DNA of 64,000 nt from Amycolatopsis dendrobii. Lineage in GTDB: Bacteria; Actinomycetota; Actinomycetes; Mycobacteriales; Pseudonocardiaceae. The DNA lies in the NCBI RefSeq assembly GCF_014145675.1, contig NZ_JACGZW010000006.1, positions 495,576 to 559,575 of the forward strand. The letters run 5' to 3'. Positions 47,924-56,433 of this stretch are shown in pieces. Position 1 is the first letter of the stretch. The number at the start of each line of letters is the position of its first letter. The notes beneath the pieces are model-generated. The model saw nothing but the letters and a program-made list of their open reading frames with translations, was not told the origin of the DNA and did not search any database. A program made the position numbers and the translations under genes.

Positions 47924-49500
47924 TGACGAGCACGGCCGACACCCAGGTGGCGACCATGACCGCACCGGTGCTCGAGGTGACCGGGGTGACCAAACGGTTC
48001 CCCGGCACCGTGGCCCTCGACGACGTCTCCTTCAGCCTGCGGCGCGGCGAAGTCCATGCGCTGGTCGGGGAAAACGGCGCGGGCAAGTCCACTTTGATCA
48101 AGGTCCTCACCGGCGTGTACCGGCCGGACGAGGGCCAGGTGCGCCACCTCGGCGAACCGGTCGAGTTCCGCAGGCCGATCGACGCGCAGCGCGCCGGGAT
48201 CTCCACCATCTACCAGGAGGTGAACCTCGTCCCGCTGATGAGCGTGGCGAGCAACGTCTTCCTCGGCCGGGAACCGCGCACCCGCACCGGATTGATCGAC
48301 TGGTCCGCGATGAACGAGCAGGCGCGCGAACTGCTCAGCGGGTACGGAATCGACACCGACGTACGGCGTCCGCTGCACACGCTCGCGGTCGGTGCGCAGC
48401 AGATGGTCGCGCTGGCCCGCGCGGTGTCGGCGAAGGCTGGCGTGGTCGTGATGGACGAGCCGACGTCGTCGCTCGAACCGCGCGAAGTGGACACCCTGTT
48501 CGAGGTGCTGGCCCGGCTGCACGCCGACGACATCGCGGTGCTCTATGTGAGCCACCGGATGGACGAGCTGTACCGGGTGTGCGACAGCGTCACGGTGTTG
48601 CGCGACGGCCGCCTTGTCCACAGTGGACCGCTGAAGCCATTGCCGCGCATCGAACTGGTGTCGATGATGCTCGGCCGGGAGATCCGGCAGATCCGCGCTG
48701 AGGGCGTCACCGCGTTCGGCGAGGAGCATCACGCGGAGAAGGAACCGTTGCTGCAGGCCTCGAATCTGTCCGGCGGGAACAAGCTGCACGACGTTTCGGT
48801 GAGCGTGCGGCCGGGCGAGGTCGTCGGGCTGGCCGGGCTGCTCGGGTCCGGCCGGAGCGAGACCGCGCGGGCTGTGGTCGGAGCGTTCCCGCTCGACGGC
48901 GGTACTGTCCTGCTGGCCGGAAAGCCGTTGAAGCGCGGGAAGATCTCCGCCGCGATGCGGGCCGGGATCGCTCTGCTGGCCGAGGATCGCAAGGCGGACG
49001 GGATCATTCCCAATCTGTCCGTGCGGGAGAACATCGTGCTCGCCGCACTGCCGAGACTGTCCACTTTCGGCTTTGTCAGCCGGGCCAAACAGGACCGGGT
49101 GGTGAAGACGTTCATGGAACGGTTGCGGATCAAGGCGTCCAGTCCGGAGCAGAAGGTGTCCGAGCTGTCCGGCGGCAACCAGCAGAAGGTCTTGCTGGCG
49201 CGTTGGCTCGCCACCGGGCCGAAAGTGCTGCTGCTGGACGAGCCAACCCGCGGCATCGACGTCGGGGCCAAAGCCGAGGTGCAGGCGCTCATCGACGAAC
49301 TGGCGCAGGACGGGCTCGGCGTGCTGCTGATTTCGTCCGAGCTGGAAGAGATTCTCGACGGCGCGGACCGGGTGGTCGTCCTGCGCGACGGCAGCGTCGC
49401 CACCGAACTGGCCGGCGACGCGGTGACCGAAGACAACGTGCTGGCGGCGATAGCCGCAGGGGGTGACAACGATGTCGACCGCGACACTGACGAGACCTGA
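47923..49500 (+). CDS. Sugar ABC transporter ATP-binding protein, two domains (YtfR/RbsA-like)
   Basis: A 525-residue duplicated ATPase. The first domain has Walker A GENGAGKST and Walker B VVVMDEPTSSLEP. Its signature region reads LAVGAQQMVALAR. The second domain has a degenerate Walker A (GLLGSGRSETAR, no Lys) but a full signature LSGGNQQKVLLAR and DEPTRGIDVGAK, the usual RbsA-type asymmetry. It powers carbohydrate import with the two permeases that follow. Its start overlaps the binding-protein stop; its end overlaps the start of the permease gene. Confidence 0.94.
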   Translation: MTSTADTQVATMTAPVLEVTGVTKRFPGTVALDDVSFSLRRGEVHALVGENGAGKSTLIKVLTGVYRPDEGQVRHLGEPVEFRRPIDAQRAGISTIYQEVNLVPLMSVASNVFLGREPRTRTGLIDWSAMNEQARELLSGYGIDTDVRRPLHTLAVGAQQMVALARAVSAKAGVVVMDEPTSSLEPREVDTLFEVLARLHADDIAVLYVSHRMDELYRVCDSVTVLRDGRLVHSGPLKPLPRIELVSMMLGREIRQIRAEGVTAFGEEHHAEKEPLLQASNLSGGNKLHDVSVSVRPGEVVGLAGLLGSGRSETARAVVGAFPLDGGTVLLAGKPLKRGKISAAMRAGIALLAEDRKADGIIPNLSVRENIVLAALPRLSTFGFVSRAKQDRVVKTFMERLRIKASSPEQKVSELSGGNQQKVLLARWLATGPKVLLLDEPTRGIDVGAKAEVQALIDELAQDGLGVLLISSELEEILDGADRVVVLRDGSVATELAGDAVTEDNVLAAIAAGGDNDVDRDTDET

Positions 49501-50431
49501 CCGAGCTCGCGTCACGAGCTGGCTGCAGAACTACGGCGTGTACCTGGCCGTGGTCGTGCTGCTGCTGTTCAACATCGCGTTCACGCAGAACTTCCTGTCC
49601 GCAGCCAACTTCCGCACGCAGCTGGTGCAGGCCGCGCCGGTGTGCATCGTCGCGCTCGGCATGGCGCTGGTGATCGGCACCGAGGGCATCGACCTGTCGG
49701 TGGGCTCAGTGATGTCGGTCGCCGCGGCGCTCGTCCCGCTGTATCTCGGTGCCGGGCCGGTGATGGTGATCGTGGTCGCGCTGATCGCCGGGGTCGCTTC
49801 CGGGCTGTTCAGCGGATTCCTGGTGGCTCAACTCGGTATTCAGCCGATCATCGCGACACTGGCCTTGCTCGTCGGCGGTCGCGGGCTGGCGCTCGTGATC
49901 GCGCACGGACAACTGGTTCAGCTGCACAACCCGGACTTCCTCGCGCTCGGCACCGGCGACGTGCTCGGCGTGCCGATCATGGTCCTGGTAGCCGCTGTTC
50001 TCTCGGTGCTGGCCGGATTGCTGGTGCGGCGCACCACCTTCGGCCGGCACTTGGTCGCGGTCGGCGGCAACCGTCCCGCTGCGACGCTCGCCGGACTGCC
50101 GGTGAAACGCGTCCTGATCGGCGTGTACGCCATGTCCGGCGCGCTGGCGGCCATCGCTGGCGTGCTGTCCACCGCACGGCTCGCCGCGAGCGATCCCAAC
50201 GATCTCGGCCTGCTGATGGAACTTTCGGCGATCACAGCGGTGGTAGTCGGCGGCACTCCGCTCACCGGCGGCCGCGTGCGCGTGCTCGGCACGGTGTTCG
50301 GCGCGCTGCTCATGCAACTGGTGCACGCCACGCTGATCAAGCACAACCTGCCCGATTCCGCCGCGCAAATGGTGCAGGCCGCCATCATCGTCGCCGCGGT
50401 GTACGTCGCCCGGGAACGGAGCACGCGATGA
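49472..50431 (+). CDS. Sugar ABC transporter permease 1 (YtfT-like)
   Basis: A 319-residue permease of the ribose/galactofuranose type, with about ten helices. The conserved GMALVIGTEGIDLSVGSVMSVAAAL and GGTPLTGGRVRVLGTVFGALLMQ motifs are present. The ATG at 49472 is 7 bases after AGGGGGTG, so it was preferred to a GTG at 49463. It overlaps the ATPase gene and precedes a second permease, implying a heterodimeric pore. Confidence 0.93.
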   Translation: MSTATLTRPDRARVTSWLQNYGVYLAVVVLLLFNIAFTQNFLSAANFRTQLVQAAPVCIVALGMALVIGTEGIDLSVGSVMSVAAALVPLYLGAGPVMVIVVALIAGVASGLFSGFLVAQLGIQPIIATLALLVGGRGLALVIAHGQLVQLHNPDFLALGTGDVLGVPIMVLVAAVLSVLAGLLVRRTTFGRHLVAVGGNRPAATLAGLPVKRVLIGVYAMSGALAAIAGVLSTARLAASDPNDLGLLMELSAITAVVVGGTPLTGGRVRVLGTVFGALLMQLVHATLIKHNLPDSAAQMVQAAIIVAAVYVARERSTR

Positions 50432-51411
50432 TCGCGACCACCGCCGCCCCGCCGTCGGAACGCGGCGCGGCGTTCGCGGCAGTCCTGCAACGCCAAGGCG
50501 CGGCCGTAGTGCTCGTGCTCGGCGTGGCCGCCGCGTGGTTCGCCTTCCCGCGCTTCGGATCCGCGGACAACCTGCGCGATCTCGCCTTGCAAAGTTCTTT
50601 TCTGGCCGTGATCGCGCTGGGCATGACGTTCGTGATCATTTCCGGCGGGATCGATCTGTCCGTCGGCTCGGTGTACGCGCTCGGCGGCGTGCTGGCCGCG
50701 TACGGTTCCCGGTACGGCCTGGTCGTCGCGATCCTGCTGCCATTGGTCGTTTGCGGGCTGATCGGATTCGTCAACGGGCTCCTCATCGCCCGTACGAAGA
50801 TGGCGCCGTTCATCGTCACGCTCGCCTCGCTGCTGTTCGCTCGCGGGCTCTTGCTGGCCTTGACCAACGAGGGCGCGACAACGTACAAAGTGGAGCCAGG
50901 TTCGGCGTTGCTCTGGCTGGGGCAAGGCAAGATCTTCGGCATCGGCGTACCGGTGTATCTCGCTTTGGTCCTTTTCGGACTCGGCGGAGTGCTGCTGCGC
51001 CGGACCCGGTTCGGCCAGTCGGTATTCGCGCTCGGCGGCTCGGAACAGTCCGCGTTGCTGATGGGTCTTCCGGTGGCCCGCACCAAAATCGCCCTCTACG
51101 CGCTCAGCGGCACGCTCGCCGGATTCGCCGGCGTGCTCACCGCGGCGTACCTGCAATCGGGCGTCACCGTGCTCGGCGTCGGCACGGAACTGGACGCGAT
51201 TTCCGTCGTGGTCATCGGCGGAACGCTGCTCACCGGCGGCGCGGGAACCGTCATCGGCACGCTCGTCGGCGTGCTGCTGAAGACGCTGATCCAGAACGTC
51301 ATCAACCAGGTCGGCACTCTCGATTCCAACTACCAGACGGTGGTCAGCGGCGCGTTCCTGCTGGTCGTCGTCGTGATCCAGCGACTGCTGGCCCGTTCCC
51401 GCCGATCCTGA
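50428..51411 (+). CDS. Sugar ABC transporter permease 2 (YjfF-like)
   Basis: A 327-residue permease paralogous to permease 1. Motifs GMTFVIISGGIDLSVGSVYALGG, AVTLIARTKMAPFIVTLASLLFARG-like segments and GGTLLTGGAGTVIGTLVGVLL place it in the YjfF branch. Two different permeases in one operon are characteristic of YtfQRT-YjfF systems, whereas ribose systems use one. ATG overlaps the previous stop. Confidence 0.93.
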   Translation: MIATTAAPPSERGAAFAAVLQRQGAAVVLVLGVAAAWFAFPRFGSADNLRDLALQSSFLAVIALGMTFVIISGGIDLSVGSVYALGGVLAAYGSRYGLVVAILLPLVVCGLIGFVNGLLIARTKMAPFIVTLASLLFARGLLLALTNEGATTYKVEPGSALLWLGQGKIFGIGVPVYLALVLFGLGGVLLRRTRFGQSVFALGGSEQSALLMGLPVARTKIALYALSGTLAGFAGVLTAAYLQSGVTVLGVGTELDAISVVVIGGTLLTGGAGTVIGTLVGVLLKTLIQNVINQVGTLDSNYQTVVSGAFLLVVVVIQRLLARSRRS

Positions 51412-51463
51412 CCCGCGCAGTTCCCCCTTCGTACTGATCCACCTGTCACTAGGAGGTTCGACG

Positions 51464-53953
51464 ATGGTCCGTCCTGCCCGCAGACCCGGCCGTTTGGCCA
51501 CGGTGGCCGCCGCGCTCGCTGTGGCCGTGTCCGGGTTGTCGAGTGTCCCCGCCGCCGCGGCCGATCCGCCGCAGTGGCATCGCCTCACCCCTCCCCTGAC
51601 CACCCCGTGGACCAACCAGGTTTCGCCGGACAACGCCCTTCCCGAATACCCGCGGCCGCAGCTGACCCGCGACAACTGGCAAAACCTCAACGGCGTCTGG
51701 GAATTCTCCGCCGCCAAACCCGGTGATTCCCCGCCGATCAACCGCAGTCTCGACGAACGCGTCCTCGTGCCGTACCCGGTCGAATCGGCGTTGTCCGGAA
51801 TCATGCGGCACGAAACGTCGATGTGGTACCGGCGGACGTTCCAGGTGCCGAAGAACTGGCACGTCGGCGGCCGGGACCAGCGGCTGATCCTGCACTTCCA
51901 GGCGGTCGACTACGACACCACGGTGTGGGTCAACGGCCATCAGGTCGCCCGCCACACCGGCGGCTACGACGCGTTTTCCGCGGACGTCACCAACGCGCTG
52001 ACCACCGGGAAAGACCAGGAAGTCGTCGTCGGCGTCACGGATCCCAATGACGCGGGCGGGCAACCGCTCGGCAAACAACGCAAACCCGGCGACGGAATCT
52101 TCTACACCCCGACGTCCGGCATCTGGCAAACCGTCTGGATGGAACCGGTGACCCCGGCCTACATCTCGCGAGTGGACACCACTCCCGATGTCGCCAGCGG
52201 ATCGGTCACCGTCAACGCCGTGGTGGGCGGGCCGGCGAAACAACGCGTGCAAGCCGTCGCCTACGACCACGGCCGCGTCGTCGGCTTCGCGTCCGGGCCG
52301 GCGAACACCCCGTTGAAGCTCAAGGTGAACAAGCCGCACCTGTGGACGCCGGACGATCCGTTCCTGTACGACCTGCGCGTGTCACTGACGTCCGGGGACA
52401 GCGTCAGTTCGTACTTCGGCCTGCGTTCGGTTTCCATCGGCAAGACCGCCGACGGCAAGCAGCGGATGCTGCTCAACGGCAAGTTCGTGATGCAACTCGG
52501 CCCGCTGGACCAGGGTTTCTGGCCGGACGGCATCTACACCGCGCCCACCGACGCGGCGCTGAAGTTCGACCTGGAACAGGAAAAGGCGCTCGGATTCAAC
52601 ATGGTGCGCAAGCACATCAAGGTCGAACCGGACCGCTGGTACTACTACGCGGACAAACTCGGCCTGCTGGTGTGGCAGGACATGCCCGCGATGAAGGACG
52701 ACATCGAGGCGACACCCGCGTCCCAGGCGAATTTCGAATCCGAACTGCACCGGATGATCGACCAGCACCGCAGCTTCCCGTCGATCGTCACCTGGGTCCC
52801 GTTCAACGAAGGCTGGGGCGACTACGCCGTCGGCCGGATCGCCGACCAGGTCAAGGCCTGGGACCCGACCCGGCTCGTGGACGCGGAATCCGGCGTCAAC
52901 TGCTGTCGCTCCGAACCGGACAGCGGCCGCGGCGATCTCTACGACGACCACACCTACACCGGTCCCGGAACCCCCGTGCCGGACGGGAACCGCGCCGCGG
53001 TCGACGGCGAATACGGCGGCCTGGGCCTGAAGGTCGACGGACACCAGTTCGACCCGGCAGGCAGCTTCGCCTACGAGATGGAACCAGACAGCGCCACGCT
53101 CACCCGCCGCTACGCCGAACTCCAGCAACGCCTCTTGCTCGCCGGACGGCAATGCGGCGTGTCGGCAGGCGTGTACACGCAGACCACCGACGTGGAGAAG
53201 GAGGTCAACGGGTTCTTCACCTACGACCGTCAGGTGAAGAAGATGGACTTCGCCGCCGTCCGGGCCGCGAATCTGTCGGTGATCAACGGCGTCGACGGCT
53301 CGCCACAACAGGGTCCGGTGATCCCGCCAGGCACCCCGGGCATCGACGGAATCGCCGCCTACCCGTTCGACGAGAACGGCGGCACCACCGCGGCGGACAC
53401 CGTGGGCCACCACGACGCCACCCTCGTCGGCGGCGCTTCCTGGACCGCTGGCCACAGCGGTTCGGCCCTTGCGGTGAACGGCTCCGGCCAGTATGCGGAC
53501 GCCGGTGCACCGCTGGTGAAGACCGACCTCAGCTACAGCGTCGCCGCCTGGGTCAAGTTCAACGCGGTCGGCGACGGTTTCCAGACCGTGGTGAGCCAGG
53601 ACGGGAACGACCACAGCGCGTTCTTCCTGCAGTATTCCGGCGCGGACCACAAGCTGGCGTTCAGCTTCGTGGGTACGCGGGCGCTCGCGCCGATCACTCC
53701 GGAAGCAGGACGCTGGTACCACCTGGTCGGGGTTCGGGATGCCGCTACTGGGCAGCTGGCGCTATACGTGGACGGTCAGCTGGCGGCGTCGAAGAGCGTC
53801 TGTCTCGGCGAGGCGTCCACTGGCCACACCGTGATCGGCCGCGGGAAGTACGGCGGGAACCCGGTCGACTTCCTGAACGGGGCAGTGGACCAAGTGCATC
53901 TGTACGACCGGGCGCTGTCCGCTGCTGAGGTGGCAAAGCTCTACGCGTCCTGA
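51464..53953 (+). CDS. Secreted GH2 glycosidase with C-terminal LamG domain
   Basis: An 829-residue exported enzyme. A signal peptide ends near SVPAAAA (about residue 35). A GH2 sugar-binding domain, an immunoglobulin-like domain and a TIM barrel follow. The acid/base Glu449 is in VPFNEGWGDYA; the likely nucleophile is Glu516 in VDGEYGG. From about residue 627 a LamG/concanavalin-like domain (FDENGGTTAADTVGHHD, AAWVKFNAVGDGFQTVVSQ, LYDRALSAAEVAKLY) probably binds polysaccharide. It lies 52 bases after the permease genes and should release the sugar they import. Ribosome binding site TAGGAGG. Confidence 0.92.
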   Translation: MVRPARRPGRLATVAAALAVAVSGLSSVPAAAADPPQWHRLTPPLTTPWTNQVSPDNALPEYPRPQLTRDNWQNLNGVWEFSAAKPGDSPPINRSLDERVLVPYPVESALSGIMRHETSMWYRRTFQVPKNWHVGGRDQRLILHFQAVDYDTTVWVNGHQVARHTGGYDAFSADVTNALTTGKDQEVVVGVTDPNDAGGQPLGKQRKPGDGIFYTPTSGIWQTVWMEPVTPAYISRVDTTPDVASGSVTVNAVVGGPAKQRVQAVAYDHGRVVGFASGPANTPLKLKVNKPHLWTPDDPFLYDLRVSLTSGDSVSSYFGLRSVSIGKTADGKQRMLLNGKFVMQLGPLDQGFWPDGIYTAPTDAALKFDLEQEKALGFNMVRKHIKVEPDRWYYYADKLGLLVWQDMPAMKDDIEATPASQANFESELHRMIDQHRSFPSIVTWVPFNEGWGDYAVGRIADQVKAWDPTRLVDAESGVNCCRSEPDSGRGDLYDDHTYTGPGTPVPDGNRAAVDGEYGGLGLKVDGHQFDPAGSFAYEMEPDSATLTRRYAELQQRLLLAGRQCGVSAGVYTQTTDVEKEVNGFFTYDRQVKKMDFAAVRAANLSVINGVDGSPQQGPVIPPGTPGIDGIAAYPFDENGGTTAADTVGHHDATLVGGASWTAGHSGSALAVNGSGQYADAGAPLVKTDLSYSVAAWVKFNAVGDGFQTVVSQDGNDHSAFFLQYSGADHKLAFSFVGTRALAPITPEAGRWYHLVGVRDAATGQLALYVDGQLAASKSVCLGEASTGHTVIGRGKYGGNPVDFLNGAVDQVHLYDRALSAAEVAKLYAS

Positions 53954-53957
53954 CCTC

Positions 53958-54006
53958 CGTGAAGGACTCCTTGAGGGAATTAGATTCCCTCGAGGAGTCC
54001 TTCACG
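53958..54006. terminator. Long hairpin after GH2 gene (family member D)
   Basis: CGTGAAGGACTCCT (53958-53971) pairs with AGGAGTCCTTCACG (53993-54006). After a single T/G pair the stem continues GAGGGAA/TTCCCTC around a 5-base loop, giving about 22 bp. It reaches into the stop codon of the convergent PGPGW gene and should end both transcripts. Confidence 0.85.
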
Positions 54007-54409
54007 GCTCTTCCCGCTTCGCCCGCACCCGCCGATAACTCCAGATCAGCAACGCGAACAAGATCAAGCTGGACAAGATCAAACTGGTCCCAGTGCTCCA
54101 CCCGCTCAACGGCAACGACCGCACCGTCCCCCACACGATCCCCGCGGCCAGCAGCGCCAGCCCGGCCAGCACCGAGCCGGCGATGCGCAGCGGCGAGGAC
54201 ACGCTTTCCTCCGCGGCTCGCATCGCCCGCGTCCGCACCGGGTCGACAAATCGCTGCAGCGCCGGGAACTCCGACGCCAGCACCAGCAGCCCGGCGAGCA
54301 CCAGCAGCAACCCCGGCCCCGGCAGCACGAGGAGCACGACTCCGACGATCACCAGCGCCCCGCCGACGACCGAAAGGAGCACCCGGCGCACTGGCTTGCC
54401 CAATCCCAT
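54002..54409 (-). CDS. TIGR02611/PGPGW family membrane protein
   Basis: A 135-residue membrane protein. The first hairpin LLSVVGGALVIVGVVLLVLPGPGLLLVLAGLLVLASEFP contains the family's PGPGL turn between two helices, and two further helices follow (IAGSVLAGLALLAAGIVW, LILSSLILFALLIW). The ends are basic. Function is unknown in this family. The stop codon lies within hairpin D. Confidence 0.88.
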   Translation of the reverse strand: MGLGKPVRRVLLSVVGGALVIVGVVLLVLPGPGLLLVLAGLLVLASEFPALQRFVDPVRTRAMRAAEESVSSPLRIAGSVLAGLALLAAGIVWGTVRSLPLSGWSTGTSLILSSLILFALLIWSYRRVRAKREEP

Positions 54410-54518
54410 CGGGCCAGTGTGCCGCCGGGCTCGCGGTACTGCCAGCCGGACTGTCCATACTGGACCCCGGCAGCGGAGCGGGACGTTTTTGTCGGTGCCG
54501 GGTGGTTAGCTGCTCAGC

Positions 54519-55175
54519 GTGGTCGAATCACTGCCTGACCTCATCCGCCGCTGGCAGGCGGGATGGGGCACGTCCCGAGGATTCCGGCCCGCCGGAGAAA
54601 CGCGCGGCGGGCTGCACGTCCTGCTCGAACAACCGGATCGGCACCGCGAGGTCATCGCGTTGTCCGCCGAACCCGACATCCTGCGCGGTCTTGCCGAAGA
54701 GGTCGCCGCAGCAGAACGCCCGACCTGGCTGACCGTGCCCACGAACCGGCCGGAGGAAGTCGCGGCGATCGTGCGCGAGGCTGGGCTGAAGCTGCGGGAC
54801 GCACGCGAAGCGCTCATGACCATTCCCCTGCGCCGACATCCACCGCGTCCAGCCCCGCCGCCCTACACAGGGGCGACCACCATGAACGGGGCGGTGTGCG
54901 AAACCGTGCTGCGACATCCCGGCTCGGGCGTCGCGGCACGAGGGACCATGGCCGTGGTCGGCGCCGACGCGATCGCGGACCGAATCGAAACCGTCCCCGA
55001 GCATCGCCGCCGCGGTCTCGGCAGCGTGGTGATGAGTTCGCTCGCGGAAAACGTCATGGCACACGGCGCGACCACCGGCATCCTCATCGCCACAGCGGAC
55101 GGGCGCCAGCTGTATTCGGCGCTGGGCTGGAGCACGCGCGCCACCGTCCTCATCGCCCAGAGTCCGGCGGGCTGA
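54519..55175 (+). CDS. GNAT family N-acetyltransferase
   Basis: A 218-residue protein. The C-terminal half is a GNAT fold with the acetyl-CoA loop VPEHRRRGLGSVVMSSLAENVMAHGAT followed by GILIATADGRQLYSALGW. The N-terminal half is a divergent GNAT-like domain, so the protein may be a tandem GNAT. The GTG at 54519 is 7 bases after TTAGCT, indicating a leaderless transcript. It is followed 1 base later by a methyltransferase gene, so both are made together. Confidence 0.88.
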   Translation: MVESLPDLIRRWQAGWGTSRGFRPAGETRGGLHVLLEQPDRHREVIALSAEPDILRGLAEEVAAAERPTWLTVPTNRPEEVAAIVREAGLKLRDAREALMTIPLRRHPPRPAPPPYTGATTMNGAVCETVLRHPGSGVAARGTMAVVGADAIADRIETVPEHRRRGLGSVVMSSLAENVMAHGATTGILIATADGRQLYSALGWSTRATVLIAQSPAG

Positions 55176-55176
55176 C

Positions 55177-55800
55177 ATGGAATGGCTCACCGACACCCGA
55201 ACGTCCTACGACGCAGTGGCGGAGGACTACGCCACGTTCGTCCGCGACGCGCTCGGCAAGCAGCCGTATCTGCTTGCCGCACTGCGGTTATTCGCCGAAC
55301 AAGTCGACGACGGCCCAGTCGCCGACGTCGGTTGCGGGCCCGGCCAGGTGACCGCCCACCTCAACGACCTCGGCGTAGCCGCGTACGGCGTCGACCTCTC
55401 CCCCGGCATGATCGAGGTCGCCCGGCGCGACTATCCGGCTCTGCGGTTCGAGGTCGGGTCGATGACCGATCCGCTGCCTGCCGCGGCGCTGGCCGGGATC
55501 GTGGCGTGGCAGTCGGTCATCCACCTGCCCGACGACCTGCTCCCGGCCGTCCTCGCGAACTTCCGCCAGGCACTGCGTCCGAACGGATTGCTTCAGTTGC
55601 TCTTCCACGTCGGCGACGAGACCCGGCTCAAAACCGAGGGCTACGGCGGCCACCCGATGAAGGTCCAGGTGCACCGCCGCCCACGAGAACGCATGACGAC
55701 ATGGCTGCGAGACGCCGGGTTCACCGTCGAGGCCGAACTGCTCCTCAACCCGGAAACCCCGGCGCCGCAGGCACTCTTGACCGCTAGGAGCCGCCGTTAG
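55177..55800 (+). CDS. Class I SAM-dependent methyltransferase
   Basis: A 207-residue enzyme: VADVGCGPGQVTAHLNDLGVAAYGVDLSPGMIEVAR is the SAM-binding motif I with acidic motif II, followed by GIVAWQSVIHLPDD and LRPNGLLQLLFHVG. The layout is that of small-molecule methyltransferases of the ubiE-like type. It is co-transcribed with the GNAT gene and overlaps the convergent flavin reductase gene by 4 bases. The substrate is unknown. Confidence 0.91.
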   Translation: MEWLTDTRTSYDAVAEDYATFVRDALGKQPYLLAALRLFAEQVDDGPVADVGCGPGQVTAHLNDLGVAAYGVDLSPGMIEVARRDYPALRFEVGSMTDPLPAAALAGIVAWQSVIHLPDDLLPAVLANFRQALRPNGLLQLLFHVGDETRLKTEGYGGHPMKVQVHRRPRERMTTWLRDAGFTVEAELLLNPETPAPQALLTARSRR

Positions 55801-56402
55801 TGACCAGCCAGCAACTGCTCGAACGACACCGACGCGTATTCGTCGTCCGGCTTCGCCTCAGGCGCCGCCGCGACCAGCTGCGCCAGCTCGCGACCAGCCC
55901 GCTCCACGCGCTGCTGCAACGCACCTGTCGCCTCGGCGCTGCCCCAGTCCGACGACGCCGCGTACACGCCTGTCGCAACCACGGTCGCGCGAAGGTAGGC
56001 GAAGAGCGGCCGCAGCGCGAAGTCGAGCGCGAGCGAATGCCGTTCCGTACCGCCCGTCGCGGCGAGCAGCACCGGCTTGCCGTCGAGCGCTTCCTTGTCC
56101 AGCACGTCGAAGAACGATTTGAACAGCCCGCTATAGGAAGCGGTGAACACCGGCGTCACGGCGATCAGGCCGTCCGCGCGCGTCACGGTGTCGATCACTT
56201 CCCGCAGCTGCGGGCTGGGAAACCCGGTGAGCATGTTGTTGGTGACGTCCACCGCGATGTCGCGGAGTTCGAACACCTTCACCGTCACGTCCTCGTCGAC
56301 CAGTGCGGCGCGGGTGGCCTCGGCCAGCCGGTCGGCCAGCAGCCGCGTCGACGACGGCTGGCTCAAACCCGCGGTGACCACGGCGATAGTGCGTGCAGTC
56401 AT
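55797..56402 (-). CDS. CE1759-like FMN reductase
   Basis: A 201-residue flavodoxin-fold NAD(P)H-dependent FMN reductase. TAGLSQPSSTRLLADRLAEA holds the phosphate loop, VTPVFTASYSGLFKSFFDVLD the flavin-contact region. It matches the CE1759-type reductases encoded beside luciferase-like monooxygenases in actinomycetes. Here the monooxygenase gene lies 31 bases upstream on the same strand. It should supply reduced FMN to that enzyme. Confidence 0.9.
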   Translation of the reverse strand: MTARTIAVVTAGLSQPSSTRLLADRLAEATRAALVDEDVTVKVFELRDIAVDVTNNMLTGFPSPQLREVIDTVTRADGLIAVTPVFTASYSGLFKSFFDVLDKEALDGKPVLLAATGGTERHSLALDFALRPLFAYLRATVVATGVYAASSDWGSAEATGALQQRVERAGRELAQLVAAAPEAKPDDEYASVSFEQLLAGH

Positions 56403-56433
56403 GACCTCTCCACTAAGTCCGGCGAAACCCAGG

